Of a stretch of 64,000 bases of DNA, positions 40,997-49,585 are shown piece by piece. The translations under genes were made by a program, and so were the position numbers. Where the stretch lies: positions 3,100,001-3,164,000 of the forward strand of contig NZ_AP024651.1 of assembly GCF_019977295.1 (NCBI RefSeq), written 5' to 3'. Under the pieces are notes generated by a model, which was given only the letters and a program-made list of their open reading frames with translations, was not told where the DNA came from and searched no databases. This stretch comes from Arthrobacter sp. StoSoilB20. Lineage in GTDB: Bacteria > Actinomycetota > Actinomycetes > Actinomycetales > Micrococcaceae. The stretch's first letter is position 1; every line of letters begins with the position of its first letter.

Positions 40997-41190
40997 CTCC
41001 GGATGCCCGCATGAATGGCGGCGCCCAAGGCAGCCCTGATACCCAAGGGCGCCCCGATACCCAAGGACGCCCCGGCATGCAACGGTCCCCGGGCACACCA
41101 GGGCGCCCCGGCAAACCACGGAGCCCCGGATCGAAGGGGGCCACCGGCTGCCGCATGGGTTCCGGCGCGGCCCAGAGTGAGGCGGACTGA
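40993..41190 (+). CDS. Small low-complexity ORF between MoxR and DUF58
   Basis: A 65-codon frame that starts with GTG overlapping the MoxR TGA and ends with a TGA immediately followed by the DUF58 GTG, in the same frame as DUF58. It encodes Gly/Pro/Arg/Gln-rich units (GRPDTQGRPGMQ and variants) resembling a collagen-like segment. It may be a real coupled peptide, or the remains of an N-terminal extension of DUF58 cut off by a stop codon. No family is recognised. Confidence 0.35.
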   Translation: MTPDARMNGGAQGSPDTQGRPDTQGRPGMQRSPGTPGRPGKPRSPGSKGATGCRMGSGAAQSEAD

Positions 41191-42483
41191 GTGGCGGTTT
41201 CCGGCCGATTCGTCCTGCTGGCCCTCGCCGGGCTGCTTCCTTTCGTGTTGTTTCCGGGTTGGAACACTGTCTTGTTCGTAGCCATGGGACTGCTGCTGTT
41301 GCTGATCCTCGACCTGCTCCTGGCTGCTTCTCCTGCAGGCCTGGCCCTGGACCGGGGGCACCCGGGAAATGTGACGCTGGAGGGCCGGGCAGAGACCGTT
41401 GTTACAGTTGCCAACCCCACGCGCAGGAAGTTGCGGGCCAACATCAGGGATGCCTGGCAGCCTTCTGCCGGAGCCACCAATAACATCCAGTCGCTGGTGG
41501 TTCCTCCGGGCGAGCGGCGGCGCATGCGGGTGGCCTTGGTTCCCCGCCGCCGCGGCGACCTGGAAAGCCCCCACATCACCATCCGGTCTTGGGGACCGTT
41601 GGGTCTGGCCGCCAGGCAGCGCACCCGTGGGTTGCCCGGACATCTGCGGGTCCTGCCTCCCTTTCACTCGAAACGCCACTTGCCCTCCAAGCTCCGCAAG
41701 CTCCGGGAACTGGACGGCAAGGCTGCCGTGCAGATCCGGGGAGCAGGAACGGAATTTGATTCCCTGCGCGATTACGTCCGCGGTGACGACGTCCGCTCCA
41801 TCGACTGGCGGGCTACGGCCCGGCGCACCTCGGTGGTGGTCAGGACCTGGCGTCCGGAACGTGACAGGCGCGTGGTCATCGTCCTGGATACCTCACGCAC
41901 TGCGGCGGCCAGGATCCAGGACGAGCCCCGTCTTGATACCGGAATCGAAGCGGCATTGCTGCTCTCGGTGCTGGCCGAACGCGGCGGGGACCGGGTTGAC
42001 TTCCTCGCCTATGACCGCAGGTTGCGTGCAAGGGTGGAGTCGGCATCCAAAGGAAACATGCTCGGCCAATTGGTCCAGGCCATGGCCCCTTTGGAGGCTG
42101 AACTGATTGAACTGGACTGGCAGCAGGTCCCGGGACAGGTAAGGGCAGTCTCGGCCCACCGGTCCCTGGTGGTGCTGTTGACAGCGCTCGACGGCGGTGC
42201 CCCCGAGGAGGGCCTGTTGCCTACGGTGGCACAGTTGTCGCGACAGCACGTTGTGGTGGTGGCGTCCGTCAGGGATCCACTGCTGGCAGCAATGAAAGAG
42301 GAGAGAACCACGGCAAGCCAGGTGTTCCGGGCCGCGGCGGCCGAACGTGCCCTGTTGGAACGGGCCGCGGTCACAGCCCAGCTACGGCAGTTGGGCGCCG
42401 AAGTGGTGGACGCCGAGCCCCTTGAGGTTCCACCACTGCTCGCGGATACCTACATCCGGCTAAAAGCTGCCGGAAGGCTCTAG
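41191..42483 (+). CDS. DUF58-domain protein, VWA-like
   Basis: A 430-residue protein with two hydrophobic segments at the N-terminus (about 6-46), a beta-rich region (VTLEGRAETVVTVANPTRRK), and the DUF58 motif GTEFDSLRDYVRGDDVRSID (about 191-210) followed by WRATAR. The C-terminal half is a von Willebrand A-like domain with VIVLDTSRTAAA as a MIDAS-like start. DUF58 proteins are likely substrates of MoxR chaperones. The GTG follows GAGGCGGACTGA, giving a good ribosome site and direct contact with the stop of the small ORF. Confidence 0.9.
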   Translation: MAVSGRFVLLALAGLLPFVLFPGWNTVLFVAMGLLLLLILDLLLAASPAGLALDRGHPGNVTLEGRAETVVTVANPTRRKLRANIRDAWQPSAGATNNIQSLVVPPGERRRMRVALVPRRRGDLESPHITIRSWGPLGLAARQRTRGLPGHLRVLPPFHSKRHLPSKLRKLRELDGKAAVQIRGAGTEFDSLRDYVRGDDVRSIDWRATARRTSVVVRTWRPERDRRVVIVLDTSRTAAARIQDEPRLDTGIEAALLLSVLAERGGDRVDFLAYDRRLRARVESASKGNMLGQLVQAMAPLEAELIELDWQQVPGQVRAVSAHRSLVVLLTALDGGAPEEGLLPTVAQLSRQHVVVVASVRDPLLAAMKEERTTASQVFRAAAAERALLERAAVTAQLRQLGAEVVDAEPLEVPPLLADTYIRLKAAGRL

Positions 42484-42507
42484 TTCCCGTTTCCGGAAAG
42501 GACGGCC

Positions 42508-43239
42508 ATGAACACCCCTATCTACAAGCTGGCACTCGGCGATGACTTCACCAAGCTCGCACCCGAGCTTCAGGAGTACTTTTCACTGGCGGCAGGTTCC
42601 GGCTACTACGGCATAGGCGAAGGCGTCTTTGATGTGGTGGGTTGCAAGCAGAAGTGGCTGCGTCCCCCGCTCGCCCTCACAGGACGCGAAGAAGCATTTT
42701 TTCCCGAGTACGGTGAGGGCATCCGCTTCAGGATCGAGAACCATGCGCACGTGGATCCATTTGGACGACCTGCGCTGACCGCGCGCCGGGAAATCTACTT
42801 TCCAGCGCGGACCAGGCTCTTCCATGACACGACAAGTGCCGTGCTGCAAGGGAACGAGGGGCCTGGGCAGGAAGGAAACACCCAGGCACGCCTGGTGGAC
42901 CACGTAGGGCGGTACAGGCGGCTTGTGACCGACTTGGATGTCAGTGTCACTGCCGAGGGCCGGCTTCGTGGTGTCTCCCGATCCAGCCGGCTGCTCCTCG
43001 GGCCGCTGCGCATACCGTTGCCGGCCGCCCTGGACGCGCGCGCCTACGCGGAGCAATGGTGGGACAGCGCCGAGGGCAAACACCGGATCCAGGTCAAAGT
43101 CATCCAGCCGCAAGTCGGTTTGGTCCTGGTCTATGCAGGCCGCTTCGATTACCGGCTTGCGCCCTATCTGCCGGGAACAGCTCCTGGCACTACGCTGCCT
43201 CGATACGCAGAACCGGACCGTTGGGAACGACGCATTTGA
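42508..43239 (+). CDS. DUF4166-domain protein
   Basis: A 243-residue soluble protein. The segment FTKLAPELQEYFSLAAGSGYYGIGEG (about 11-36), then ENHAHVDPFGRPALTARREI (about 76-95) and the closing part RFDYRLAPYLPG fit DUF4166, a domain found alone or fused to saccharopine-dehydrogenase-like enzymes. No active site is known. It follows DUF58 after 24 nt and could be the last gene of the operon. GGAAAGGA upstream of the ATG at 42508 supports the start. It converges with the MetE-like gene. Confidence 0.8.
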   Translation: MNTPIYKLALGDDFTKLAPELQEYFSLAAGSGYYGIGEGVFDVVGCKQKWLRPPLALTGREEAFFPEYGEGIRFRIENHAHVDPFGRPALTARREIYFPARTRLFHDTTSAVLQGNEGPGQEGNTQARLVDHVGRYRRLVTDLDVSVTAEGRLRGVSRSSRLLLGPLRIPLPAALDARAYAEQWWDSAEGKHRIQVKVIQPQVGLVLVYAGRFDYRLAPYLPGTAPGTTLPRYAEPDRWERRI

Positions 43240-43290
43240 CCGCCGGGCACGGCATCAGCATCTGCTAAGAGGTCTTCCCGGACGCTCACG

Positions 43291-44325
43291 TCAGCCTTGG
43301 GCCAGTTGATCAAGTCCGTCAGCCACCTGGGTGAGTCTGGCCAGCACTTCCATTGCCGCTGACGGCTTGTAGCCTGCCAGTCCTGTGGAGGGTGTGACGC
43401 GGAGCCCTGTCAGAGCCGATGCCGGCAGTCCGAGCTGGCGCCAGGGCTTCCAAATACTTTCCACGATCTCCGAGGTACGCGGCAGTTGAGCGCTTGGATT
43501 ATGGGTAGGCAGGGCACCGGCCCAGAGGCGTTTGCCGCTTTCCACTGCACCGGCCAGCTGTTCCCATTGACGGGCGGTCAGCGCCCGCAGGGGCAGTGCA
43601 ACACCGTCGGCTCCAGCTGCCAGGACCCGCTCGATCGGTGCTTCTATTTCCGGCAAGGACACCACAGCCTCGACGACGCCGGCGGACTTCAGTGCCTCGA
43701 TCACCAACCGCCAGGCCCCGGTGACTTCTTCGCCCGGGACCGATCGCAGTGTCCTGTACCCGCTCGCCGTCGGGATGGTTCCGGCCATGACGGATGCAAT
43801 GTCAGGTTCGTCCAGTTGGACCACAATGCCTGCACCCGGTACTGCTGCGCCGACGCGGCGCACATGTTCTGCGACCCCGGCAGCCAGGGACTCTGCAATA
43901 TCGCGCCTGGCGCCATAGTCCAGGAGCGCCCGTTCGCCATTGTGAAGGTACAAATTGGCTGCCAGGCTCAGGGGGCCAAGCAATTGGATTTTGAGTTCCG
44001 TTGCGGAAACATCCTCGGTGCCGGCGATATCGGCCAGGACGTTGATATCAGTGGAGAGGGCGGAGCGGGCGCGCTGGGCATCCTTCCCGGGTCGGTCCAC
44101 GAGTCGCCAGCCGTGTGGCTGGACATCGAGTGCAAGGTCCACCAGCAAAGTCCCGGACCGGCCCACGGCATCCGAGCCAACGCCACGGTCCGGAAGTTCG
44201 GGAAGGAAGGGCAGGTGTGGATCTCCCAGCTCGCCCCGGATGATTCGGTTTGCCTCCGCAGGGTCGTTGCCAGGCCATGGCCCCAGTGCGGTTGCGCTGG
44301 CGCGCGGGTCATTCACTGCTGCCAT
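43291..44325 (-). CDS. MetE C-domain-like protein lacking zinc ligands
   Basis: A 344-residue protein resembling the C-terminal half of cobalamin-independent methionine synthase, as does mycobacterial Rv3015c. Fold markers are GPWPGNDPAEANRIIRGELG at the start, VVQLDEPD (substrate-side loop) and VTPSTGLAGY near the C-terminus. The zinc-binding residues of true MetE are missing: there is no His-x-Cys pair after the DEPD segment, and the usual DCGL is STGL. It is therefore unlikely to make methionine by the known chemistry. The ATG at 44325 is 2 nt after the chorismate mutase stop; a TTG at 44331 would overlap it. Confidence 0.8.
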   Translation of the reverse strand: MAAVNDPRASATALGPWPGNDPAEANRIIRGELGDPHLPFLPELPDRGVGSDAVGRSGTLLVDLALDVQPHGWRLVDRPGKDAQRARSALSTDINVLADIAGTEDVSATELKIQLLGPLSLAANLYLHNGERALLDYGARRDIAESLAAGVAEHVRRVGAAVPGAGIVVQLDEPDIASVMAGTIPTASGYRTLRSVPGEEVTGAWRLVIEALKSAGVVEAVVSLPEIEAPIERVLAAGADGVALPLRALTARQWEQLAGAVESGKRLWAGALPTHNPSAQLPRTSEIVESIWKPWRQLGLPASALTGLRVTPSTGLAGYKPSAAMEVLARLTQVADGLDQLAQG

Positions 44326-44327
44326 GG

Positions 44328-44717
44328 TCAAACCTGCTGGCTTGAAATCTGGTGGTCCTCGGCGATTGCCTCGTGGTGGCGGATCACTTCGCTGATGATG
44401 AAGTTCAGGAATTTCTCGGCAAACGCCGGGTCCAGGTGCGCATCTTCGGCGAGCCGGCGGAGGCGGGCAATCTGGGCTGATTCCCTGCCCGGATCTCCGG
44501 CGGGAAGCTTATGGGTGGCCTTGAGGACTCCTACCTTCTGCGTGGCTTTGAAGCGCTCGGCGAGCAGGAAGACCAGGGTCGCGTCGATGTTGTCGATACT
44601 GGACCGGATGGACAGCAACTCATCCATGACGGCGCTGTCCACTTGGCCGGCCAGTGAACTCGCAGCCGGGTTGAAGGAATCGGCGGCATCGGGAAGGGCG
44701 TTGTTCTGCTCGGTCAT
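44328..44717 (-). CDS. Chorismate mutase, AroQ type
   Basis: A 129-residue helical protein. The core SIRSSIDNIDATLVFLLAER, then the KVGVLKATHKLP loop, RESAQIARLRRLAE and a third helix FAEKFLNFIISEVIRHHEAI match the AroQ dimer fold that converts chorismate to prephenate. The lysine in VGVLKA and the arginines in RFKATQ are the expected active-site groups. There is no signal peptide, so it is the cytoplasmic form. The frame extends upstream, but MTEQNNALP (ATG at 44717) is the natural start. It is coupled to the MetE-like gene. Confidence 0.88.
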   Translation of the reverse strand: MTEQNNALPDAADSFNPAASSLAGQVDSAVMDELLSIRSSIDNIDATLVFLLAERFKATQKVGVLKATHKLPAGDPGRESAQIARLRRLAEDAHLDPAFAEKFLNFIISEVIRHHEAIAEDHQISSQQV

Positions 44718-44899
44718 GCGTCCCAGTCTATGGTGCCGGACGGTGCGCACGTGGGTGTTACTTTTGCGCCTCGGACCGCCGCAGGGCGGCGCAGACCGGG
44801 GCAAACCGAACGCACGCCCCTGCAATGATGGCAGTATCCCCCGAGGCCGGTTTCGGAGCACAATGACAGCATCACTGCAGGTTCGGCAAAGGAGTCACC

Positions 44900-45556
44900 A
44901 TGAAAATCGCTGTTCTGGGCACAGGCATGGTGGGGCACGCCCTCGCGGGCAAGCTGGTGTCGTTGGGCCATGAAGTCACCATGGGCTCCCGCGAATCCGG
45001 CAATCCAAAGGGGCAGGAATGGGCCGCCCAGGCAGGGTCACGAGCCCATGCCGGCTCTTTTGCCGAGGCAGCTGAGCAAGCAGAATTGGTGGTCAATGCC
45101 ACCCCGGGGACAGTCAGCCTCGCTGTCTTGGCTGAGGCCGGCGAAGCAAACCTCAACGGCAAAATCCTGTTGGACGTCTCCAATGCCCTGGATTCTTCGA
45201 GTGGGTTCCCTCCGTCATTGACCGTGTGCAATACCGACAGCATCGCCGAAACAATTCAGCGGACTTACCCGGATGTCCTGGTAGTCAAGTCGCTCAACAC
45301 GGTAAGCGCACCGGTCATGGTGGAGCCCTCGAGGCTGCCCGGATCCCACGATATTTTCATGGCAGGCAACGATCCTGCCGCAAAGTCCCGTGTTTCGGAT
45401 CTCCTCCAGGAATTTGGCTGGGCGCCCGGGCACATCAGGGATCTGGGCGGCCTCGACGCCGCCCGCGGAATGGAGATGTGGTTGCCGCTGTGGCTGCGGA
45501 TCTTTATGCAGCAGCCCCACGGAAAAATGTTCAACATCGGCATCGTCTCTGAATAG
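44900..45556 (+). CDS. Fno-like NAD(P)-binding oxidoreductase
   Basis: A 218-residue protein with a clear Rossmann motif at the start (MKIAVLGTGMVGHALAGKLV) followed by MGSRESGNPK, a loop suited to bind the NADPH 2'-phosphate. The remainder (VVNATPGTVSLAVLAEAG, then NGKILLDVSNALD, and VKSLNTVSA) matches the NADPH:F420 reductase family. Whether it uses F420 cannot be told; actinobacteria also use such proteins in other redox roles. AAGGAGT lies 6 nt before the ATG. It diverges from chorismate mutase and ends at a terminator. Confidence 0.85.
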   Translation: MKIAVLGTGMVGHALAGKLVSLGHEVTMGSRESGNPKGQEWAAQAGSRAHAGSFAEAAEQAELVVNATPGTVSLAVLAEAGEANLNGKILLDVSNALDSSSGFPPSLTVCNTDSIAETIQRTYPDVLVVKSLNTVSAPVMVEPSRLPGSHDIFMAGNDPAAKSRVSDLLQEFGWAPGHIRDLGGLDAARGMEMWLPLWLRIFMQQPHGKMFNIGIVSE

Positions 45557-45577
45557 CGCCGGCTCCTCCCGCACAGG

Positions 45578-45607
45578 AAAGGCACGCCCCACCAGGGGCG
45601 TGCCTTT
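45578..45607. terminator. Terminator between the Fno-like and peptide transporter genes
   Basis: A perfect 13-bp stem (AAAGGCACGCCCC) with a 4-nt loop in the convergent gap. The A3 and T3 ends of the arms serve both strands. It should end both the Fno-like transcript and the leftward peptide transporter operon. Confidence 0.8.
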
Positions 45608-45638
45608 CACGGACTTTGCGGGTCCGCCGGCAATGCAG

Positions 45639-47345
45639 CTAGCCGCCCAGCAGCGCCCGGTGGGCTTCCCGCCGTCGTGCTTGTTCGTCAGGGTCGGGTA
45701 CAGGCAGCGAGGCGATGAGCCGCTTGGTGTAGTCGTGTTGCGGTGAGCCCATCACGTGGTTGCCAATCCCCTGCTCCACAAGTTGGCCCTTGTACAGCAC
45801 GCCCACCCAATGGGACAACATGTCCACCACTGCGAGGTCGTGGCTGATGAACAGGGCAGCAAAGCCGAACTGCTCCTGGATGTCCTTGAACAGGTCCAGG
45901 ACTTTCGCCTGCACCGAGACGTCCAGGGCAGAGGTTGGTTCGTCGGCAATGAGGAGGCGGGGGTTCAATGCCAGCGATCTCGCCAGGGAGGCACGCTGCC
46001 GCTGTCCGCCGGACAGCTCGTGCGGATACCGCTGAGCGTACGACGCCGGCAATTGGACTGATTCGAGCAGCTCACCGACTTTTTTCCTCGCCTCGGCCGC
46101 GCTTGGTTTGGTATGGATCATCAACGGCTCCGCGACGCACTCACCGATGGTCAGGTGCGGGTTGAACGAGGCCGCCGGATCCTGGAAAACGAAGCCGATC
46201 TCCTTGCGAAGCGGCCGGAAGGAACGCTCCTTGAAGTCCAGCATCTCGTAGCCGAGAACCTTCAAACTGCCGCCCGTAGCCCGGTTCAGGCCCGCGATGG
46301 CCCGGCCAATGGTGGATTTGCCCGAGCCGGACTCCCCTACCAGGCCAAAGACCTCATTTTCCGAGACAGTAAAGCTGACGTTGTCTACGGCCTTGAATCC
46401 GTTGCGCCCGAACCTGCCCGGATACTCAATGGTGAGGTTCTTGGCTTCCACCAGGATCTTGCCGTCTTGGTGGAGCCGGCCACGGGCACCTTCGGAGGCC
46501 GAATGACGGCCCAGGTGCGGGACGGCGGCAAGCAGCTTCTTGGTGTAGTCCACCTTTGGTTCGGCAAAGAGGACACGGGAAGGTGCTTCCTCCACGACGT
46601 CCCCTTGGTACATGACCACTACCCGATCCGCGAGATCGGCTACCACGCCCATGTTGTGGGTAATGAGCACAATGGAGGTGCCGTAGTTGTCCCGCAGGTC
46701 CCGGAGCAGCTGCAGGATCTCGGCTTGGACCGTGACATCCAGGGCGGTCGTCGGCTCGTCGGCGACGATGAGGCCGGGGTTCAGGGCCAGCGCTGCCGCG
46801 ATGACTACACGCTGTTTCTGGCCGCCGGAGAATTGGTGCGGATAGTAGTTGACGCGGGTTTCTGGATCCGGGATTCCTACTTTGCGCAGGGCCTCAACAG
46901 CGCGTTGCCTGGCCTCTTTGGCGGAGACCCGTTTTCCGTCCGTGGCGTGGGCCCGGATTCCTTCAGCAATCTGCCAACCAACGGTAAACACCGGGTTCAA
47001 GGCTGTGGAGGGCTCCTGGAACACCATGGCAACATCGCGTCCGCGGATTTTACGCAAGGCGGCTTTACTGACACTGATCACGTTGTTGCCGTTGATCACC
47101 ACGGCGCCGGAGCTTATGGCAGTTTCCGGCAGCAGGCCCAGGATGGTCTTGGCGGTGACCGTCTTGCCTGATCCGGACTCCCCGACGATCGCAACAACCT
47201 CGCCGGAGTTCACGGTGAGGCTCACGTCCTTGACGGCGTGGACATCCCCGCCGTCCGTCGCGAACGTTACCTGGAGCCGGTCAATGCTGAGAACGGGTTC
47301 AGCGTTGACGGACTTCCCTGACATGTGTCCAAGGTTGGTGGTCAT
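45639..47345 (-). CDS. Fused double ATPase of a dipeptide/oligopeptide ABC importer
   Basis: A 568-residue protein carrying two complete ATP-binding domains, equivalent to DppD plus DppF in one chain. The first has [25 protein letters not shown] and [12 protein letters not shown]. The second has [28 protein letters not shown] and [12 protein letters not shown]. Each is followed by the peptide-family C-terminal segment ([23 protein letters not shown]). A single polypeptide can supply both nucleotide sites of the transporter. The ATG overlaps the stop of the upstream permease as ATGA. It is the last gene of the operon. Confidence 0.93.
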   Translation of the reverse strand: MTTNLGHMSGKSVNAEPVLSIDRLQVTFATDGGDVHAVKDVSLTVNSGEVVAIVGESGSGKTVTAKTILGLLPETAISSGAVVINGNNVISVSKAALRKIRGRDVAMVFQEPSTALNPVFTVGWQIAEGIRAHATDGKRVSAKEARQRAVEALRKVGIPDPETRVNYYPHQFSGGQKQRVVIAAALALNPGLIVADEPTTALDVTVQAEILQLLRDLRDNYGTSIVLITHNMGVVADLADRVVVMYQGDVVEEAPSRVLFAEPKVDYTKKLLAAVPHLGRHSASEGARGRLHQDGKILVEAKNLTIEYPGRFGRNGFKAVDNVSFTVSENEVFGLVGESGSGKSTIGRAIAGLNRATGGSLKVLGYEMLDFKERSFRPLRKEIGFVFQDPAASFNPHLTIGECVAEPLMIHTKPSAAEARKKVGELLESVQLPASYAQRYPHELSGGQRQRASLARSLALNPRLLIADEPTSALDVSVQAKVLDLFKDIQEQFGFAALFISHDLAVVDMLSHWVGVLYKGQLVEQGIGNHVMGSPQHDYTKRLIASLPVPDPDEQARRREAHRALLGG

Positions 47346-48364
47346 GGCTTACCTGCCTCTTCGGGCTCTGAGGCCGCCGTTGTTGGTGCTGCCGGGGCTG
47401 CAGATGGCGCAGCCGGCGTTCCGCCTGCCCGTTTGCGTCCGCGGATCCGGGGATCGTTGAGGTCGTTGATGCTTTCGCCCACCAGGGTCAGGCCCAGGAC
47501 GGTGAGCACAATGGCGATGCCCGGGAACACGCCGGTCCACCAAATGCCGGAGGATGTATCAGCCAGCGCCTTGTTCAGGTCAAAGCCCCATTCGGCAGCA
47601 GAGGTAGGTTCGATGCCGAACCCCAGGAACCCGAGCCCCGCGAGGGTGAGGATCGCTTCGGAGGCGTTGAGGGTGAACATGAGCGGCAGTGTCCGCGTGG
47701 CGTTCTTGAAGATGTGGCGCCCGATGATGCGCATGCTGGACGCGCCCAGCACCTTCGCAGACTCGACGAATGGTTCAGCCTTGAGCCGGATGGTCTCGGC
47801 GCGGATCACCCTGAAGTACTGCGGCACGAAAACCACGGTGATGGAGAAAGCACAGGAGAAGATACCGCCCCAGAAACTGGATTGGCCCTTGCTGATGACG
47901 ATCGAGATGACGATGGCCAGGAGCAACGTGGGGAAGGCATAGATGGCATCTGCCACCACTACCAGGATGCGGTCCAGCCAGCCGCCGAAGTAGCCGCTGA
48001 GCAAACCCAGGGCGACACCCAGGAAAAGGGACATGGCAACGGCGACGACAATGACCGTAACGGCCGTCTGGGATCCCCAGATCACCCGCGACAGAACGTC
48101 ATAGCCGCTGACTGTGGTTCCCAGCAGGTGCTTGCCGCCCGGTGCCTCCTGCGTGGGAAAGGAACCGGAAGCGTCGCTGAGTTGGGAGTAGCCGTAGGGT
48201 GCGAGCAATGGCGCGAAGATGCTGGTGAGGATCAACAGCCCTGTGAGAACGAGGCCTACGATCAGCATGCCGCGTTGGAGGCCGACGCTTTTCTTGAAGT
48301 GCGAGACCACAGGCAGCCGGTGGAGCAGGGGCTGCTTGGGTGCTGTCAGCGATGGAGTGCTCAT
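47342..48364 (-). CDS. Peptide ABC importer permease, DppC-like
   Basis: A 340-residue permease with about six membrane segments. A N-terminal loop precedes the first segment (GMLIVGLVLTGLLILTSIFA), and the permease signature with the EAA loop (EPFVESAKVLGASSMRIIGR) lies in the middle. The C-terminus is a Pro/Ala-rich tail. The ATG at 48364 is 2 nt after the DppB-like stop and has GAGG about 9 nt upstream. The open frame extends upstream by 53 codons, but that part overlaps the permease before it and is not native. It acts with the DppB-like permease as a heterodimer. Confidence 0.92.
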   Translation of the reverse strand: MSTPSLTAPKQPLLHRLPVVSHFKKSVGLQRGMLIVGLVLTGLLILTSIFAPLLAPYGYSQLSDASGSFPTQEAPGGKHLLGTTVSGYDVLSRVIWGSQTAVTVIVVAVAMSLFLGVALGLLSGYFGGWLDRILVVVADAIYAFPTLLLAIVISIVISKGQSSFWGGIFSCAFSITVVFVPQYFRVIRAETIRLKAEPFVESAKVLGASSMRIIGRHIFKNATRTLPLMFTLNASEAILTLAGLGFLGFGIEPTSAAEWGFDLNKALADTSSGIWWTGVFPGIAIVLTVLGLTLVGESINDLNDPRIRGRKRAGGTPAAPSAAPAAPTTAASEPEEAGKP

Positions 48365-48366
48365 GG

Positions 48367-49458
48367 TCAGTACCTCACTCGGGGATCGATGAGCGCGGCA
48401 ATGATGTCCACGATGAAGTTGGTTACGGCCACAATGATGGCCAGCAGGACCACGATTCCCTGGACGGCCACAAAATCGCGGGCGTTCAGATACTGCACCA
48501 ATTGATACCCCAGGCCCTTCCATTCGAAGGTGGTTTCCGTCAGGATGGCCCCGCCCAGCATCAACGCGATCTGCAGCCCCATGACGGTGATGATGGGGAT
48601 CAGTGCAGGCTTGTAGGCGTGCTTGGTCACGAGCCGGAACTCACTGACTCCCCTGGAGCGCCCTGCCTCGACGTAGTCCTTTCCCAACGTACCGATCACA
48701 TTGGTACGCACCAGGCGCAGGAAGACCCCGGCCGTCAGGAGGCCGAGGGCAAGGGCCGGAAGGACGGCGTGGGAAGCGATGTCACCCAACGCGGTCAAGT
48801 TGCCGCTGCGGAGGGCATCCAGCCAATAAATTCCTGAAGGCGCTGCCAGGCCGCTCATGGTCAGTTCTGTCCGGGTGGACGCCCGCCCGGCCACCGGGAA
48901 CCAGCCCAGCCACACAGAAAATGTCAGTTTGAGGAGCAGGCCGGCAAAAAAGACGGGCGTCGCGTAGCAAAGGATCGCAAAGAACCGCAGCACGGCGTCG
49001 GGAGTCTTATCCCGGTGTTGGGCCGCAATGAGGCCGAAGGGAATACCTGCCAGCAGGGCGACGATCAGTGCGTTGATGGAGAGTTCAAGGGTGGCTGCTC
49101 CGAAAGTGGTCAGTACTTCCACCACTGGACGCCGGTCAGTGATGGTGGTGCCGAAATTGCCCGTCAGGAGTTGGCCAATGTATTCGAAGTACTGGACCAG
49201 GATGGGACGGTCGTAGCCGGCGTCGTGGATGCGCTGGGCCAGGACGTCCGGAGGAAGCCGGCCACCCTGGGATGCCGTGATGGGATCTCCAATGACCCTC
49301 ATCAGGAAGAACACCAGCGTCACAAGGATGAAGACGGTGGGAATGATCAGGAAGAACCGGATCACGATGTATCTGCCAAGCCCTCCCCCGGCTTTGGACT
49401 TGCTCTTGGGAGCAACTATCCCGGGCTCGGCCTCGGGTACCTCTATAAGTGTTGTCAT
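48367..49458 (-). CDS. Peptide ABC importer permease, DppB-like
   Basis: A 363-residue permease with the DppB/OppB N-terminal signature IVIRFFLIIPTVFILVTLVF and the periplasm-side-type loop with RPILVQYFEYIGQLLTGNFG. The EAA motif (DYVEAGRSRGVSEFRLVTKH) couples it to the ATPase. The ATG at 49458 is taken because the preceding open part reads as non-native; no strong ribosome site is seen. It is separated from the binding-protein gene by a 127-nt gap with a hairpin, so its expression may be lower than that of the binding protein. Confidence 0.92.
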   Translation of the reverse strand: MTTLIEVPEAEPGIVAPKSKSKAGGGLGRYIVIRFFLIIPTVFILVTLVFFLMRVIGDPITASQGGRLPPDVLAQRIHDAGYDRPILVQYFEYIGQLLTGNFGTTITDRRPVVEVLTTFGAATLELSINALIVALLAGIPFGLIAAQHRDKTPDAVLRFFAILCYATPVFFAGLLLKLTFSVWLGWFPVAGRASTRTELTMSGLAAPSGIYWLDALRSGNLTALGDIASHAVLPALALGLLTAGVFLRLVRTNVIGTLGKDYVEAGRSRGVSEFRLVTKHAYKPALIPIITVMGLQIALMLGGAILTETTFEWKGLGYQLVQYLNARDFVAVQGIVVLLAIIVAVTNFIVDIIAALIDPRVRY

Positions 49459-49533
49459 TATTACCTGTATTCCTGCCCGTGGATTGCGCGGGGTTGGCTC
49501 ATGCGTGCCGGCCAAGATGGTGGTCAGCAAAGG

Positions 49534-49562
49534 AGGCGGGACACCGGATCAGTGTCCCGCCT
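49534..49562 (-). other. Intergenic hairpin between binding protein and permease genes
   Basis: A perfect 11-bp stem (AGGCGGGACAC and its complement) with a 7-nt loop, located just after the binding-protein stop on the minus strand. There is no T-tract, so it may slow transcription or protect the binding-protein mRNA end. Such hairpins are common where the binding protein must be made in excess. Confidence 0.6.
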
Positions 49563-49585
49563 GCCTTCTGGTCACGTTGGTGCGG

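Noticed and set aside
41015..41281. Alternative +frame ORF (88 codons) between MoxR and DUF58
   Set aside because: It overlaps the true DUF58 start and its Pro/Ala-rich content follows from the same repetitive DNA.
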